A stretch of 64,000 nt of DNA from Siderastrea radians (taxonomy: Eukaryota > Cnidaria > Anthozoa > Scleractinia > Rhizangiidae). Within the stretch, counting starts at the first letter, position 1; the number at the start of each line of letters is the position of its first letter. Position numbers and translations under genes: made by a program. The stretch spans positions 20,779,701-20,843,700 of the forward strand of contig OZ024890.1 of the NCBI GenBank assembly GCA_964017195.1, in the 5' to 3' direction. Below the pieces are notes generated by a model that had not been told where the DNA came from, did not search any database, and saw only the letters and a list, made by a program, of their open reading frames with translations. Of this stretch, positions 18,997 to 31,500 are shown in pieces.

Positions 18997-19412
18997 TGTA
19001 ACCATTCTTCTGGACCTTGAGCTGAAACTGTTACATCCCATAGCAATCACCATGTTGGAAGTAAGAAACGAGAATTTGAAAATCTCAGATGTCTTCTCCC
19101 AAAGTGAATCATGGAAGGTTTTGTATAAGAAACTGTAGAGCCAGGTTAAGTATTATTGTGACCTTTTTACCCCTGCTAATGATTCTACTTAGGGAACATG
19201 AAAAATGAAAAACAGACCCACAGGAAAGTACTGCTCAACAGCTTGTTTGAATGTTTACACTTTATGGGGTTTTTACACCTCAAAAGTTAAAACGTGATTA
19301 CACAACTTAGGAGTTTAACTTTATTGAGAAAGTTCTTGCTAGTTTTATGTGCATTTTTGTAAGTTTTAAGCATATCATAGGGTAGTGTAGAGCTGTTATA
19401 TGCAAAAGTGGC

Positions 19413-19418
19413 AATAAA
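19413..19418 (+). terminator. Poly(A) signal of NUDCD1
   Basis: AATAAA about 417 nt downstream of the NUDCD1 stop (18994-18996), the first canonical signal on this strand. Confidence 0.55.
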
Positions 19419-19887
19419 ATTGTTCAAAACATTCTGCAATTCACTGTGTATCTACTGACGGTTTTAAGTTCTCATTGTAGTTGTGGCAAGACATTCTAGT
19501 TGACAGAGCAACCTTGCTCTCTCAGTCAACAGAACCTTAAAGCATGAGGACAATGGCTAAGAGGGCTGGGCAGCTCTGGGAATGAGAATCCTATAACAGG
19601 GACAACTCGGAACACAGGATCAACAATGCAGAGTAAAGTAAAAGCCTGCAATTTTGGAAAGAATGTTCAGTGGGGACAGCTGGGCAAGAAAATTTTTAGA
19701 AAAGTTTTTGTTTTGCCTTGGGAGCATACATGTTAAATTTGCCCACTTCTTGTTAGACTTCGAGCAGTCTCTGTGCGCAGGGATAGTTGAGAATAACGAA
19801 CACAGCAGTGAGTGTGAAAATTGCCTGTTGCACGGCAAGAAGAGAGACATCTCTTTCTGGCTTGCTACACTTGTGGCTGATCACTAG

Positions 19888-20300
19888 CAGGGTTTTCAAT
19901 AAGGGCTGGCAGCCGGTGAAACTCGCCAGCTATTCTACATAAACTCGCTGCCTATTTGATTGAGTAATTACCTCACAATTTATGACTAACATGAGAAACA
20001 TTTGCCACAAAAAACGACCCCTGGATTGGCCAAGATTAATATTTTATTCATGAAAAACAGAAGAATCTTGCCTGAATTCTGAGTAATTTCAGCGGCGATT
20101 TGTGTTTCCTGTTCTGTAGAAATACCCTAATTCTTGCTCTAGAATGCAGGAAATGCATTCTAAGAGGCCCAAATTTTAGAAATTTTCCTGGGGAGAATAC
20201 CCCCGGACACCCTAGAATCTTGCGCCTTTGGTGCAAGTATTTCATTCTCCGCCTACTCCTAAAATTTTGCCACCTACTCAGATTCTTATTGAAAACCCTG
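19888..20300. mobile_element. hAT-like MITE with CACTAG direct repeats
   Basis: Starts CAGGGTTTTCAATAAG and ends with the exact inverse. CACTAG flanks both sides (19882-19887 and 20301-20306) as a likely target duplication. The CAGGG end is typical of hAT elements, although those usually make 8-bp duplications. A related GCCGGCAGCCGGCTG segment ending in AACCCTG occurs at about 40,200-40,285. Confidence 0.7.
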
Positions 20301-21981
20301 CACTAGCCTTCCCAAAGATGTCTCCTGTTTCCTTTGCTTCACGCAGAACAAAGGAAATTGAAGACATCTGTGCGGAGGCTATTCCTCACGGGCATTATGT
20401 TTCCATGCGGCAGGTGATTTTCCCGCACGCTCACTCCCTTGTTCTTTATTCTCAACTGTCCCTGAGTGGAAAGAGAGACTGCTCGTAATCAAAGTTCTTG
20501 TTTTTGTAGTTGCTTTTTCTTTTAAAAGCTCACTATTTTTTTAATTTTGTTTTTCCCTCATTTGGTTTTCCTAGTATCTCGGAGCCTGGAACAGGCTATG
20601 CAGTTAATAAACACGTGGCAATAATGTAATGAAGCCACAACTGAAACAGAATAAACAGTATCAGTGTTTTTATTCATCACAATTTTGTTCTCTATTTAAA
20701 TTATTAAACAATATTGCTGTCTTAAATGTCACCATATATACACATCAGAGAAGAAATCAAGGTACTTCAAGAAATTGAAATAATTTACTACCATCTACTA
20801 GTCAACAAAAGGACAACTTTTTAAATAAATGAACCTAATTTTATTAGTTTACCTCGTAAAGCAGTTTCCAATTGGCTTTCAATGCCCGTTTTGAAATCCA
20901 TTGAGCTCTATAATAATTACAATTAATTACAATTATTGTAACCATTATTTGGGCCAGAAGCTCAATAATAACAATCAAAGCAAATGCACCGTTACCTTTT
21001 TTGTTGTGTTTACCCAGACGCATTTTTGCTTTCATTATTGATTTGGATTTTATGACGATTTCAAGAAAACTGCTCTATGTTAACTACCCAAGATTTAATG
21101 GTTAACATAAACTTTTGCTAAGAAAATACATTATTTTGAATTTTTTCCACGTTATATTCCCACATCTGAAAATAAAATAAATAACAGGACAAAAGCCCAC
21201 AATGATCTAAAGAGTACATGTAACTAGTGAAGTTGAATTATTTTCAGATGCTGACAAAGGGCCACTTGCTGAAAATAGATCAACAAACTAACATAAATGC
21301 TAACTCTCTAGAGGGTGTGTACATTCAAAATCCCTGAAATTAGTTCATTTTTGAACACCATACAATATAAGCAGCACAGGAAAGCACTACTAATAAAGAG
21401 TTTTCATTTGAATGGTATTTATCATCAAACTCAAAAGTTTGAACCACTTCATACTGAAATTACAGCAAAGACAGTACCCTACGAAAGTAGGGCTTAATAG
21501 CGTTCATTTGAATAGTCACACTCAAAGACTCTTAAGGTAACAACCATACTGAAATAATGAGTTCCTTTCAGTAATGCGAATTCTGTAGTGGGCTCAAAAT
21601 GTCAAGTTTGTGCACTGAAATTGGCAGATTTTGATCCACTTTGCTGGTTTCTGTACTTGACATCATTGTGATTGATGGCAATAAAAAGCAAATCAATAGT
21701 TGGGTTGTGAAGTACACAGTTCGCATCTTATGGACGGGTGCAGCAAGGCCTCATTTTCAACTGCTGACGACTACATGTTTGCTGAGGTGGGGTCTACACT
21801 TCTCTGCAAGATGCAAATCTTCATAATCATGTATGAATAAAACTCTAAAACCACTGACATTTCTAACACTTCATGTCTAACTAAATTTAGTTTCTTAATG
21901 TGACATTTGATTGCAATGCCATTGTGGACAAGATAACCATCCTTAGTTCTTTTTATGTGTAAATTTACAAAAATAGTAGTA

Positions 21982-22495
21982 TTAACTCTTTAAGCCCCAA
22001 TATCAACATTTAGTGTAAATCTACTAGCGTTCTATCACTAATGCTGTTCTCTGATTGGCTACGCTACTCACTATCTATTCTGTTGTAGATAGTGAGTATA
22101 GTGTTTTCCGCGCGGGGTGTGACCTTTTTATATCATTTTTCAATAAAAACATGTAGTGTTTGCTGTTAAGTTTTGAACGTCCAGTAGATTTATACTAAAA
22201 CAATTAGATTATTCGCTCTCAATTTCTATGCGTGATAGTTGATTCGGCCTTCGGCCTCATCAACTATCATGCGATAGAAATCTCAAGCTCATAATCTAAT
22301 TGTTAAGTATTTCCTCCCCAGTTCTCCACACATTTTTAATGGTACTACATGTAGTTGGGAGAATTTAAGTAAAACATCAAGACATGTGATCTTCTTTTAT
22401 CATTTCCTCCATTGTCATGACCTGCATGTTCGATCAAGTAGTGATACTGTGAGGAGAAATTAGATGCTTGTCCATCTTGAGGCTTAAACAGTTAA
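21982..22495. mobile_element. MITE with TTAAC...GCCCCAATAT ends, interrupted by a second element
   Basis: Left end TTAACTCTTTAAGCCCCAAT; right end is the diverged inverse at about 22474-22495. An intact copy of the family lies at 54680-54896. Inside, from about 22007 to 22200, is a separate inverted-repeat unit (GTAAATCTACT near the left, AGTAGATTTATAC near the right) with a perfect 12-bp hairpin ACTCACTATCTA at 22067-22098. Confidence 0.6.
22201..22302. repeat. About 100-bp near-perfect palindrome
   Basis: CAATTAGATTAT at 22201 pairs with ATAATCTAATTG at the right end. The inner part TGATAGTTGA...GGCC pairs with GGCC...TCAACTATCA around a 3-nt centre (TTC). Small mismatched bulges only. Lies next to the inner inverted-repeat unit of the 21982-22495 element. 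Confidence 0.75.
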
Positions 22496-22579
22496 CTAAA
22501 ATGCTGTTTAGGTATGACCACATGAAACACAATTATTAATAATAATTATTTAGACCCAGTTGTAGTAGTCTGATTCTAG

Positions 22580-25500
22580 TCAGACATTTTTGTCCTTGGA
22601 CTGAACTTGCACAAGTCTTGGTTGGTCAACATACTCATTGCCAAAGTACAGCACGACATACAGAGTCACCAAGACAGCTGCGCCCCAGAATAACACGTAA
22701 AGAAACTGTACACCATAATCAGCTGCAAACAAGGGGGGAAATGTATTAGGATGAACAACTGAGTTTTAAAAATCAACATTGTGCATGCCTAGCTAGTGGC
22801 AGTCCCCAACTGTGCATTACAAAAAAATCCCTAAACCTCGGAAGAAAGAAGGTAGAATTCCGATCTTTTTCTCGGATCTGACATAACCCAGCCTTCTTAA
22901 CAATCTGACGCAAGCAGTTCTGGTCCCCCCCCCCAAAAAAAAAAAAGAAACAAAAACTACAGTAGAAAATGTACAAATTTACGTACTTATGACTTCATAA
23001 CTTCTATTGTACTACAAAATTCAAGAAATCGATACGTCAAATTTTGCATCTTGATGATCGTTGAATATTGGCACCGTTTTCAATCACCAAAACTTTACGC
23101 TGTTTGTGCCTAGGCCTTTTTTTTGCACAGGTCATGTGACCTGCCAAATATGGTTATGACTCAAAAATCTTGAAAGCCTTTTTCATGGAACAAACGTTGC
23201 CAAACAGATTATCTGTGGAAGTTAGGGTTTCCACAATAATTATGATGGTTAGGAACTTTCCATAAAAACAACATGGTAGGTACCGTAAGAGTCTTCCCCC
23301 TTAATTTCAATTTCAATTTGTGATTTTGAAAGGATGATGCTGTGACTACAAATTTCACAAACTGCAGAAATAGTTCAATTTATTTGAATAGGCAGCGTTG
23401 CTTTAAGAAAATGTTAAATTCTGTGGCTTTAAGGAGGCTTTAAAGGGTCTTTTAGCCACTGGTGTGTGCATAGCCTGCACACGAGAATGCACGTGTCAGC
23501 TGAGTGAATCCAAATTTCTATTATAAGTCGCGCACACAGAATACCGGAAGTTAAAAATGCCGCGTAAAATCGGGCAAACCGGAAATAAAACGTGCACGAA
23601 ACATTTGCTTTTATCTCAAAATTTTGCTCAGTGACCCATCCTGATTTTTTGCATGCATGTAACATTAAGAGTGCCAATTCAAATAGAAGCGTTTTGTGAT
23701 TTAAAAAATGACTTTTTTGATATAACTTAAGTTCCGATTTAGTTTTTCAGATAATTGGCAAAAACTGAAATCTGGAGGTTCTTTTTGTGGACCTTTAGTG
23801 TTGCCATGGTAATGGCTATGACATCACAACCAGCCTTAAAGTATTGCCCGACAAAAGAGTTGTCAAGATGTTCATAGCTTACCCACATGGTCAAAAATAT
23901 TTCTTTGTAATTTTTTCTCGTTTCAAAAGGATTGTAACAATTAAAAAACCCTTCCTAGCCACCTTAAAAATCAAACAAGAAAATACAAAACATTCACTTT
24001 GCAACCACCCCTCCCCCAACCCTACCACAACAAACACACAATTTTTGGTCAGCATATGTATGGATATTTAGATGGAATTCATCACACAGTACTGTTGGGA
24101 GAGCAGTAATAAAGTCGCATTGGAGGGTTTTTACATTATTAAATTTCCATCATACATTGCAGTTAACACTTACTTGAAGGAATTAAAACGCTGATTACAA
24201 ACATGGAGAATCCTAGTAACAGAATCATCGGAAGCTAAAAAGATGAAAATATTGAAATAAATTTAGCCTAAGGAAATCCTTAGAAATCAAGGCTTTTGAA
24301 ACAATTTATGACAATAGGGTATTTAATAATAATTTTTATACTGAATGTAGTATGATTGTAAAGCTTGCTCGCTATGTTACACCATGGATTAAAATGCATT
24401 TCAAGAGAACCAAAACCACATGTTTAAAGCGTAAGTGACATCTACAGTGTAACCACAAGTCTTCTGTATAATGTAGATGTAGAGATTAATGAATAAACAA
24501 AAACAGTGATGCGAAACTTACAGCCATAAACCTCCAATCTCTGTGAGTTTCCAGAGGTGATGGTTTGGAAATTCCTTCATTAGGGTCCACTACATAGTTT
24601 CCCAGGAACAAGTCAATTGAGTCCTAAATAGCAAGATAAACCATACATTCTCAAAATGATTACATAAGGCAACAAGGCAAAAACAGAGGAAATCAAAAAA
24701 AGACATAATTCATGAGATGCTTCCGGAAATCTTCGAGTATTTGGTGAAGGGATCCGGGTCCAGGAAACCTACGGTATCATTCGGTCCTAGCCTGCAAACA
24801 GGACAGTGCTGAAAAAGGCTGAAAATGCGGTCTTTTCAAATTGGTAGCAATTTTCCAATGCGTTGTCCGATCCACCTTTCCTAAAGATTAAGCCTAGAGT
24901 TTGATGGTTAAGGTTTTTATTAATATTACTTTGTGCTTTTAGGCAGTGGAATTTATTTTCTTTCTCAATTTAGTAGAGAACAATTTTTGTTTGGGGAAAC
25001 AGGTAAAAACAATTGTTTCAAACTCAAGTGTAAAGACCCCAGTAATGAGTGTTTATGGTGATGTGAGGAACAAGCACATTGCATTATTCAGTGCTGTCTG
25101 TGAACAGCTTATGTGAAAGGGTGAAAGAAATAAAAAATATATATATTTGTACAATCTCACCTGCCTAAATCCATCGGCAAAATTGTTCTTGTAATACCGA
25201 ATACTAGAGTTTAAACCATCCTTTAGAAGTCCAAATGTGGATCGCTTTCCTGTCCTATCAACAGAGAAAAACATGGTTGACATGTAAACAAACAAACTAC
25301 AGTCTAACCTCTCGTAAGTGACCACCCAAAATGCCAGCAAATGTGGTCGCACAGAAGTGGTTGCTGATAGCTTATGATAGGTTTCAAATAAAACAAAAAA
25401 CATTTGTTTTCAAATACATTTTAAATAGAACCAAAAAAATTGGCATTATGAACATGTGGTCGCTCAATAGAGGTGGTTAGTCAGGGAAATTTGGCTGTAA

Positions 25501-28500
25501 ATTTTCCTGTGCATTGAACACTTAAAATGGTTAGAACAATATGGTGGCTGATAAGGTGAAGCCAGTAATCATCACGGTTGTTTTAATACACACCTTGTGA
25601 AATCTGTTTTTAGGGCTCCTGTTCCAGCATACTGCACAGAACATGCATCAGCATTGTCTGCCCAAACTGTAACAGAATAAAAGAAGATATATTAAACAAG
25701 CTTTACATTTGAAGGTGGAGGAATGGCAGTGTAGTGGACATAACATAGACTTTCGCCCAGGATATCAGAGGGATGGTGGTTTGAGCCTTAGTTCCTGCAC
25801 TGTGTCGTGTTGTACCAAGACAAGAAACTTTGCTCCACATTGTCTCTCTCCATTCAGGTGTATAAATTGGTACCAGCGCACGTTTGGTGAATCCTAGCAG
25901 AAAAGCTGGGGGTAACCTTAAGATGGACTAGCATCCCATCCAGGGGGGGGAGGGAAGTACTAATGCTTCTAATTGCTCCATGCTATAGAAGCACGAGTTA
26001 AGAGCTGGGTTGATGAGACTTTTGGCTTGTTCAATCCACTGGAATTAAGGAAAGGCAGCTTACGTCCCTCTTTGGGTCACAGTTGGCCATTGGACGTTCC
26101 CAGAGTTTAACCCGATTTTGGCAGCAAGATGCAACTATGAGTGTAGGCTTGCACGAGCACTGTCTTATCCTCTTTTACGTGTTGCTGAACATGGGTGACA
26201 AAAAGATATGGGGCACTGGAGACAGTTAGGTCAGAGTGTGAATACAAGATTGAGTATCAGTGGCCAGATGAAATCCAAAAAATTATCAAAAAGGAGCCTT
26301 AAACTCTTACTTAGTCATCTTCGAAAATGATTTACAGCTTCAATGATTACCCCAAATGAATTACACCTCAAAAAATATATCACCTTATGCAAAATTTATA
26401 ATTATGATAATCACTCTCATGAGCAATTAACTTACAGTACTTTAACTTAGGACTAAATTATACTACCGCTATTCAAACTAGTAATCGTCGAAACAGCAGC
26501 TTCCCCTGCTGTTAAGAGTTTTTGTGAACATATTTATTGATTTTGAAGGTTTCCTTTTTCTTGATTTACTTAGAAACACTATTGTGTGGCATTTATTTTT
26601 CCGTTGTACAATTTAGGTTTTAGATTGTTCCTGCAAAAGCAAGCCACGTTTCAATTAGCACTCAGTCCAGTGCTAAGAGATTTCCCTGACATTACGGAAT
26701 CGTGCCAATTGAAAAGCATTGATCACCGATGCAAAGCTCTATTTTTTGTCACTTCTTTGTTTGGGTATTGTTTGGGTGCAAATTAGTCGAACCTATTAAT
26801 TGAATGAGGGACAAATAGAAGACCAATAAGCAGCAAGAGAATGCAGGTGAAGCCAGTTGCGCGAATCGCGTGCCTTAGTAAAATATAAACAGTAATGCGT
26901 GATAAACGATTTGTTCGTCCTATATTGCTGAAATATAACTTTTCTTCTTTCGATAATCTAAGTTCTTTATTAGCAAAAACATTGCAGTGGAAAGTTCATG
27001 ATTAAATTCCACTAAATTCCTGCGACATGGAAATAATTTCCGTATACGCAATGAAAACAAAGTACCACGAACATAACTTTGATACAAAATGCGCTTTCTT
27101 GGACGCATATCTTACATTACATGCAAGATTTTTCACAGAGACAAGCCACTAAATGAATTAAATTCGAAATCAATCAAGTAAAATCGCAAAAGCGGCTATA
27201 TTTGTTAATGTGCTGAAATTTCATAGTCGCCCAAAACATCTTGCAGTGTATTAATCTGAAAAGTTATAACTAATGAGGTCGCGGCTCGACTTGCAAGTAT
27301 ACAGAAACTGAAAAATTTGACCTAGAAATGTCTCAAGAAATGCACTGTTTCCATGAGCTATTTCTGAGGGGAAGTGCTACAGTTGTTGTGTTTCCATGTG
27401 ACCTAATACAATCTTGTAACGCAATATTTCTTGCAAGTTTTAAAAACGTAACTGATGTCTGTAGGGTTTACTGGTGTTGAGATTCACTCATAGTTGCTTC
27501 TTTGTGGACCGAGTCTTTCAGTCCCCCAAAGTGATTTGTGTCTGACAAATCATTTCCAATCAATGATTTGTGTATGATGCGTGTCTGACAAATAGTCATA
27601 CGTCTCTGGATCCAAAATTTCTCAGGCCAAACTCGAACTTTTCCTTCTCGCGTACCAGAGAATTTACTCCAAAGTTATGCTGGCTTTCTACAGGAATAAA
27701 ATGAGGCAAACAAAACTAAAAACTTCAGTTTCTCTCCCACCTAAAAAAACAGCTGCTCTGCAGGTTTATATACTGATGCTACATCATCATTACCCATTTA
27801 TTCCGTTCGGGTGTTAAGTGATGAAACGTCATCAACCCACTTATTCCGTGCGTGCCCTGTCAAATCGTTAATCCTGCCTGGCAAATCGAGATTTGATCTG
27901 GTATATATACTGTACATTTTAACTGTAAGCACTTTACTTCCCTTTACTTTATATAGGCGCGAGCTATAAGGATGCCTCCTCAATCAACTACTTTGTGCAT
28001 TCTCTAGATAATGACAAGTCACATCAATCTTATTACAAGAGACTCCAGTCTCCTCTAATGGTTAGTAACTGGGAGAAGGCAACTCTTTGAAATTCAAAAC
28101 TCTACACTCATGGGTTGTGAGAATAGTCATTCAAGGGGATTACTGAATAACACTAAGTGAAAAAATAAAAATCATCTTGTAAGTATACCATTTTTGAACA
28201 CTCTCTCCATTTCCGCATGATCTTCTATCCTCTCTCCTGTATGTAGAACTTCATATTCCTGCAATTTAGCAAAATTTATTTACTGGACAGTTATTTATTG
28301 ACTATTTTACTCAGAATCTGATTAAGATTATTAAAACAGGAATTAATGTAACTCATACCTCACACTGGGCTTGTAGACTTCTCCTTGCCAGTAAACTTTG
28401 TACAACATTTGTTCTGGAGAAGAAAAAAATATTTTTAATTAGTCACTACTGGAGACACATAAAACAAGAACTACAGTACTAAGAGCATAGGTCTCAAGTT

Positions 28501-31500
28501 GAGAAAACATAGGCACGCATAGCGTGCGTGAGCTATTTTGTAGCTGTCAATGAGAGGTATGGAAATGGTTATTGAATGAACGTGCGTGCACCAAGGTGCA
28601 CTATTGTGATGTTGTTTATTTGAGTAGAGTTGAGCATTCGAAAAGTATTGGTTTTTAGACAGAGTTAACCTTATAAGTGGAGCTGTGTCCGATATTGTGC
28701 AACCTCGTTCCCAGGGCTTTTTACAGATTTGAGGGTAATCAAAGATCAACGTTTGAGTTTATGTTAGTGGTTTCGAATTCGTATACGTCATTGATCAATA
28801 GATGGTACGCTAATGCGTACAAGCGTGGCTTCAAATTACGACAAAACAAGAAGAAAGTGAGATAAAATCTGTAGAATATCTGACAACAGTGTGAATATGG
28901 GACAAACAAAATAATACAAAACAGTCCTTTCTGAAGCTCATTCTCAGATGTTTCTCGGAAGGTCAATGGATTGAAATTTAATTTTGTCGCTTTCTATTAT
29001 AAAGATAATTTTGCTATGGACAAATATTTTGGATCTAGCAGGAAGCGTAACGTGTCACAAAAATTAATTCTGTAATGTTTGAACCAGAAGAGAATAGCCG
29101 ATCTTGAAAGTCACATACGTCTTCTTCTTGCGTGACATCATGCTTGACGAACGTGGCAACTCCCGTATCGAAACAAATATATAAATAAGCTCTGTTTTAT
29201 TTTCCAGATTATTTCAAACGGACTTACATTTTGGAACACACGGCTAAAATCGAGTAATAAGCGTGCCTTGTTAGAAAAGATCATGCCATTGTGTGACTTG
29301 TGTAAGTCTTGCGTGACTAGTCACGTAGCAAACTGTCAAAAAAGCCAAAACATTGCATGTGCTGACATACCTGTACCGTGTGGCACTAATTTTTTCCGGA
29401 TTCAAATTTTTGGAATTTTCGCGGTTTTTTCACGATCCGCAAAAAAAGTTCCCGCGAAAAAAATAATTCCCGCACAAATTTACTCCATTGTCGAAATTTA
29501 TATACAATATACAAACATCGCCTTTTACATGTGATGTAATATTATGTTGGTGCCCATTTACTTAAACCGTCTCTTTCATTCAAAAATAAAACGAAATTAG
29601 AAGCAAAACATTCAGAAATAAAATGATGAAATTGCAGTCGGTACATTACAAGTATTAAGCTGTTAAAAGCTTTAAAGAAAAGGATCGTCTGAAGGTACTC
29701 CATTGATTAACTGATTTAACGTGTTATACGTCTGCATGTTGTTCACCTGCATTCGATTGTTTATGCTCAAAAAACGAGAATGTTATAATTCCAAATAGAA
29801 GGCGGCTTCCGGAAAATGCCAAAAATTAATTCCAAGGAAGGATAAACAGTTTCCCCAATCGCAAAAATTAGTCCCGCAAAACACACAAAAAAATCGCCAT
29901 TCGCAAAATTAAACTCCCGCAAAAATATTGGTGCCACACTGTAATGGTCTCAGCTTCGCTGAAGCCACATAAAAATTAGTGGTTGTGTTCAGCGAATAAA
30001 TTTTGTTTTGATGTGAAATTAAGATGCAAAATTGGGTGAAAATAATATTAAGGGATGTTTTGTTAAGTAGAGAGGTGGTAATGGGCGAAGGAATCGTTGG
30101 AATTTTAAATGAGCGAATTCGAGAATAATAATGGAGTGGTTCGCCTGCGTGGTTAACAACGTGAATTTTATCACGTGGAGTACATGTGATCAAGTCAAGG
30201 CCAAATTTTGCTTTAATAGCTCCGGGGGCTGGGGGGGGGGGGGGATTTTATCACACGGCCAGGCAGTCATGTGAAGATGCTTAGTGTGGGTCGTTTCACG
30301 TGTAAAGAACGTGTTATGTTGATTGAGCGTGAGATCAGGTTACTGTTTTGTGTAAACAAGTGGTGTTTTGTCACGTACAAACATGTGATGACACAAAGTT
30401 CAATGGCGAGTCACGAGACTTTCATAAGACTGTCATAAGTTCGTTTTCGGCACTTTTTATTGGCTTTCGTGGCAGCTAGAATTGTGTGACAAAGGGAGAA
30501 ACTTAAAAGGAAGCGGGGAATGAGTAAATTTATGCGTTTTTTGTAATCTGAAAAATGATAACCGATTTTTGTGTCTGTGAAACGAATCTTGCGTGGAGCT
30601 ACTGCGTTTTTGTCTTCGTATGGGAGGTGATAATTGTTTTGATTTGATTTGATTGTCGTGCTGATCTTTCCGCCTAAAATTTTGTACAAACAATCCCGCT
30701 ACCGCCACGCGGCCTAACCAGAAACCCATTTCTCTGGTAAGCCGCCTCTAACTTTGCGCTTAACTAGTCGCACGTACGAGCAACGTTTATGCCACCCATA
30801 CAATCTTTTTCCTTGTCGACCTTGTGCCTTTGACGGACCTAGTGATCGAGTGGCATGGCCATTAATTTTAAAACCTACCAAAAGGTGCGAACAATAAGTC
30901 ATTTAAGTTCGAAATGCACGATTCTGCCCTTTTTATACCTTCAAACTATTTGCCATCTATTTACCATCATTTACTACGGGACATCCCTGCACAGAAGTCA
31001 CGTTATTTCTCACACTCTAAAGTTGAACCATATAACTCCAAACGTACGTTATGCGCATGTGTACAAAGGATTTGTTCCAATTCTCATCTACCAAAACAAA
31101 CGAAGCTGACAAATATTTCCTAGACCAAACATCATAAATATCAGATAACCCACGAATTATTTACTAGAACTCGCTTCCGCTCACGTGTAAACCAGGTTTG
31201 TGCTGACGATTCGTTTTCTAAGGAAGTCTACCACAAGGAAGCCAGCAATTTCTATTTGATATATAAATATCATACGTCAAGCGATACTAATCCGGACACC
31301 TTCTTCGTGTTGCTTTAGTAGCGGAATTTTCCGTGCGTTCTCATTCGCATTTTTGTTCCGGCCCCGACAACCAGCCTTTCGGTAAAATTCGACAGTCATC
31401 GGGAATGCCGAACATGGTCCACCCAAAAACCAACCAACCAAAGAACCAACCTTCCCAGAAACTTGAGGCTGCATGCCGACTATGAGGCTATTTTGTAGAC

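Larger units (their letters stand above)
20307..22579. other. Convergent NUDCD1/SAC1 interval
   Basis: Space between the two convergent genes. Part is probably SAC1 3' UTR (minus strand), but no clear nearby signal was found; AATAAA on the minus strand at 20840-20845 is a distant candidate. The rest is AT-rich and non-coding and holds the MITE and palindrome annotated at 21982-22495. Confidence 0.4.

Noticed and set aside
18592..19053. 153-aa minus-strand frame
   Set aside because: Antisense of NUDCD1 exon 6, no independent motif.
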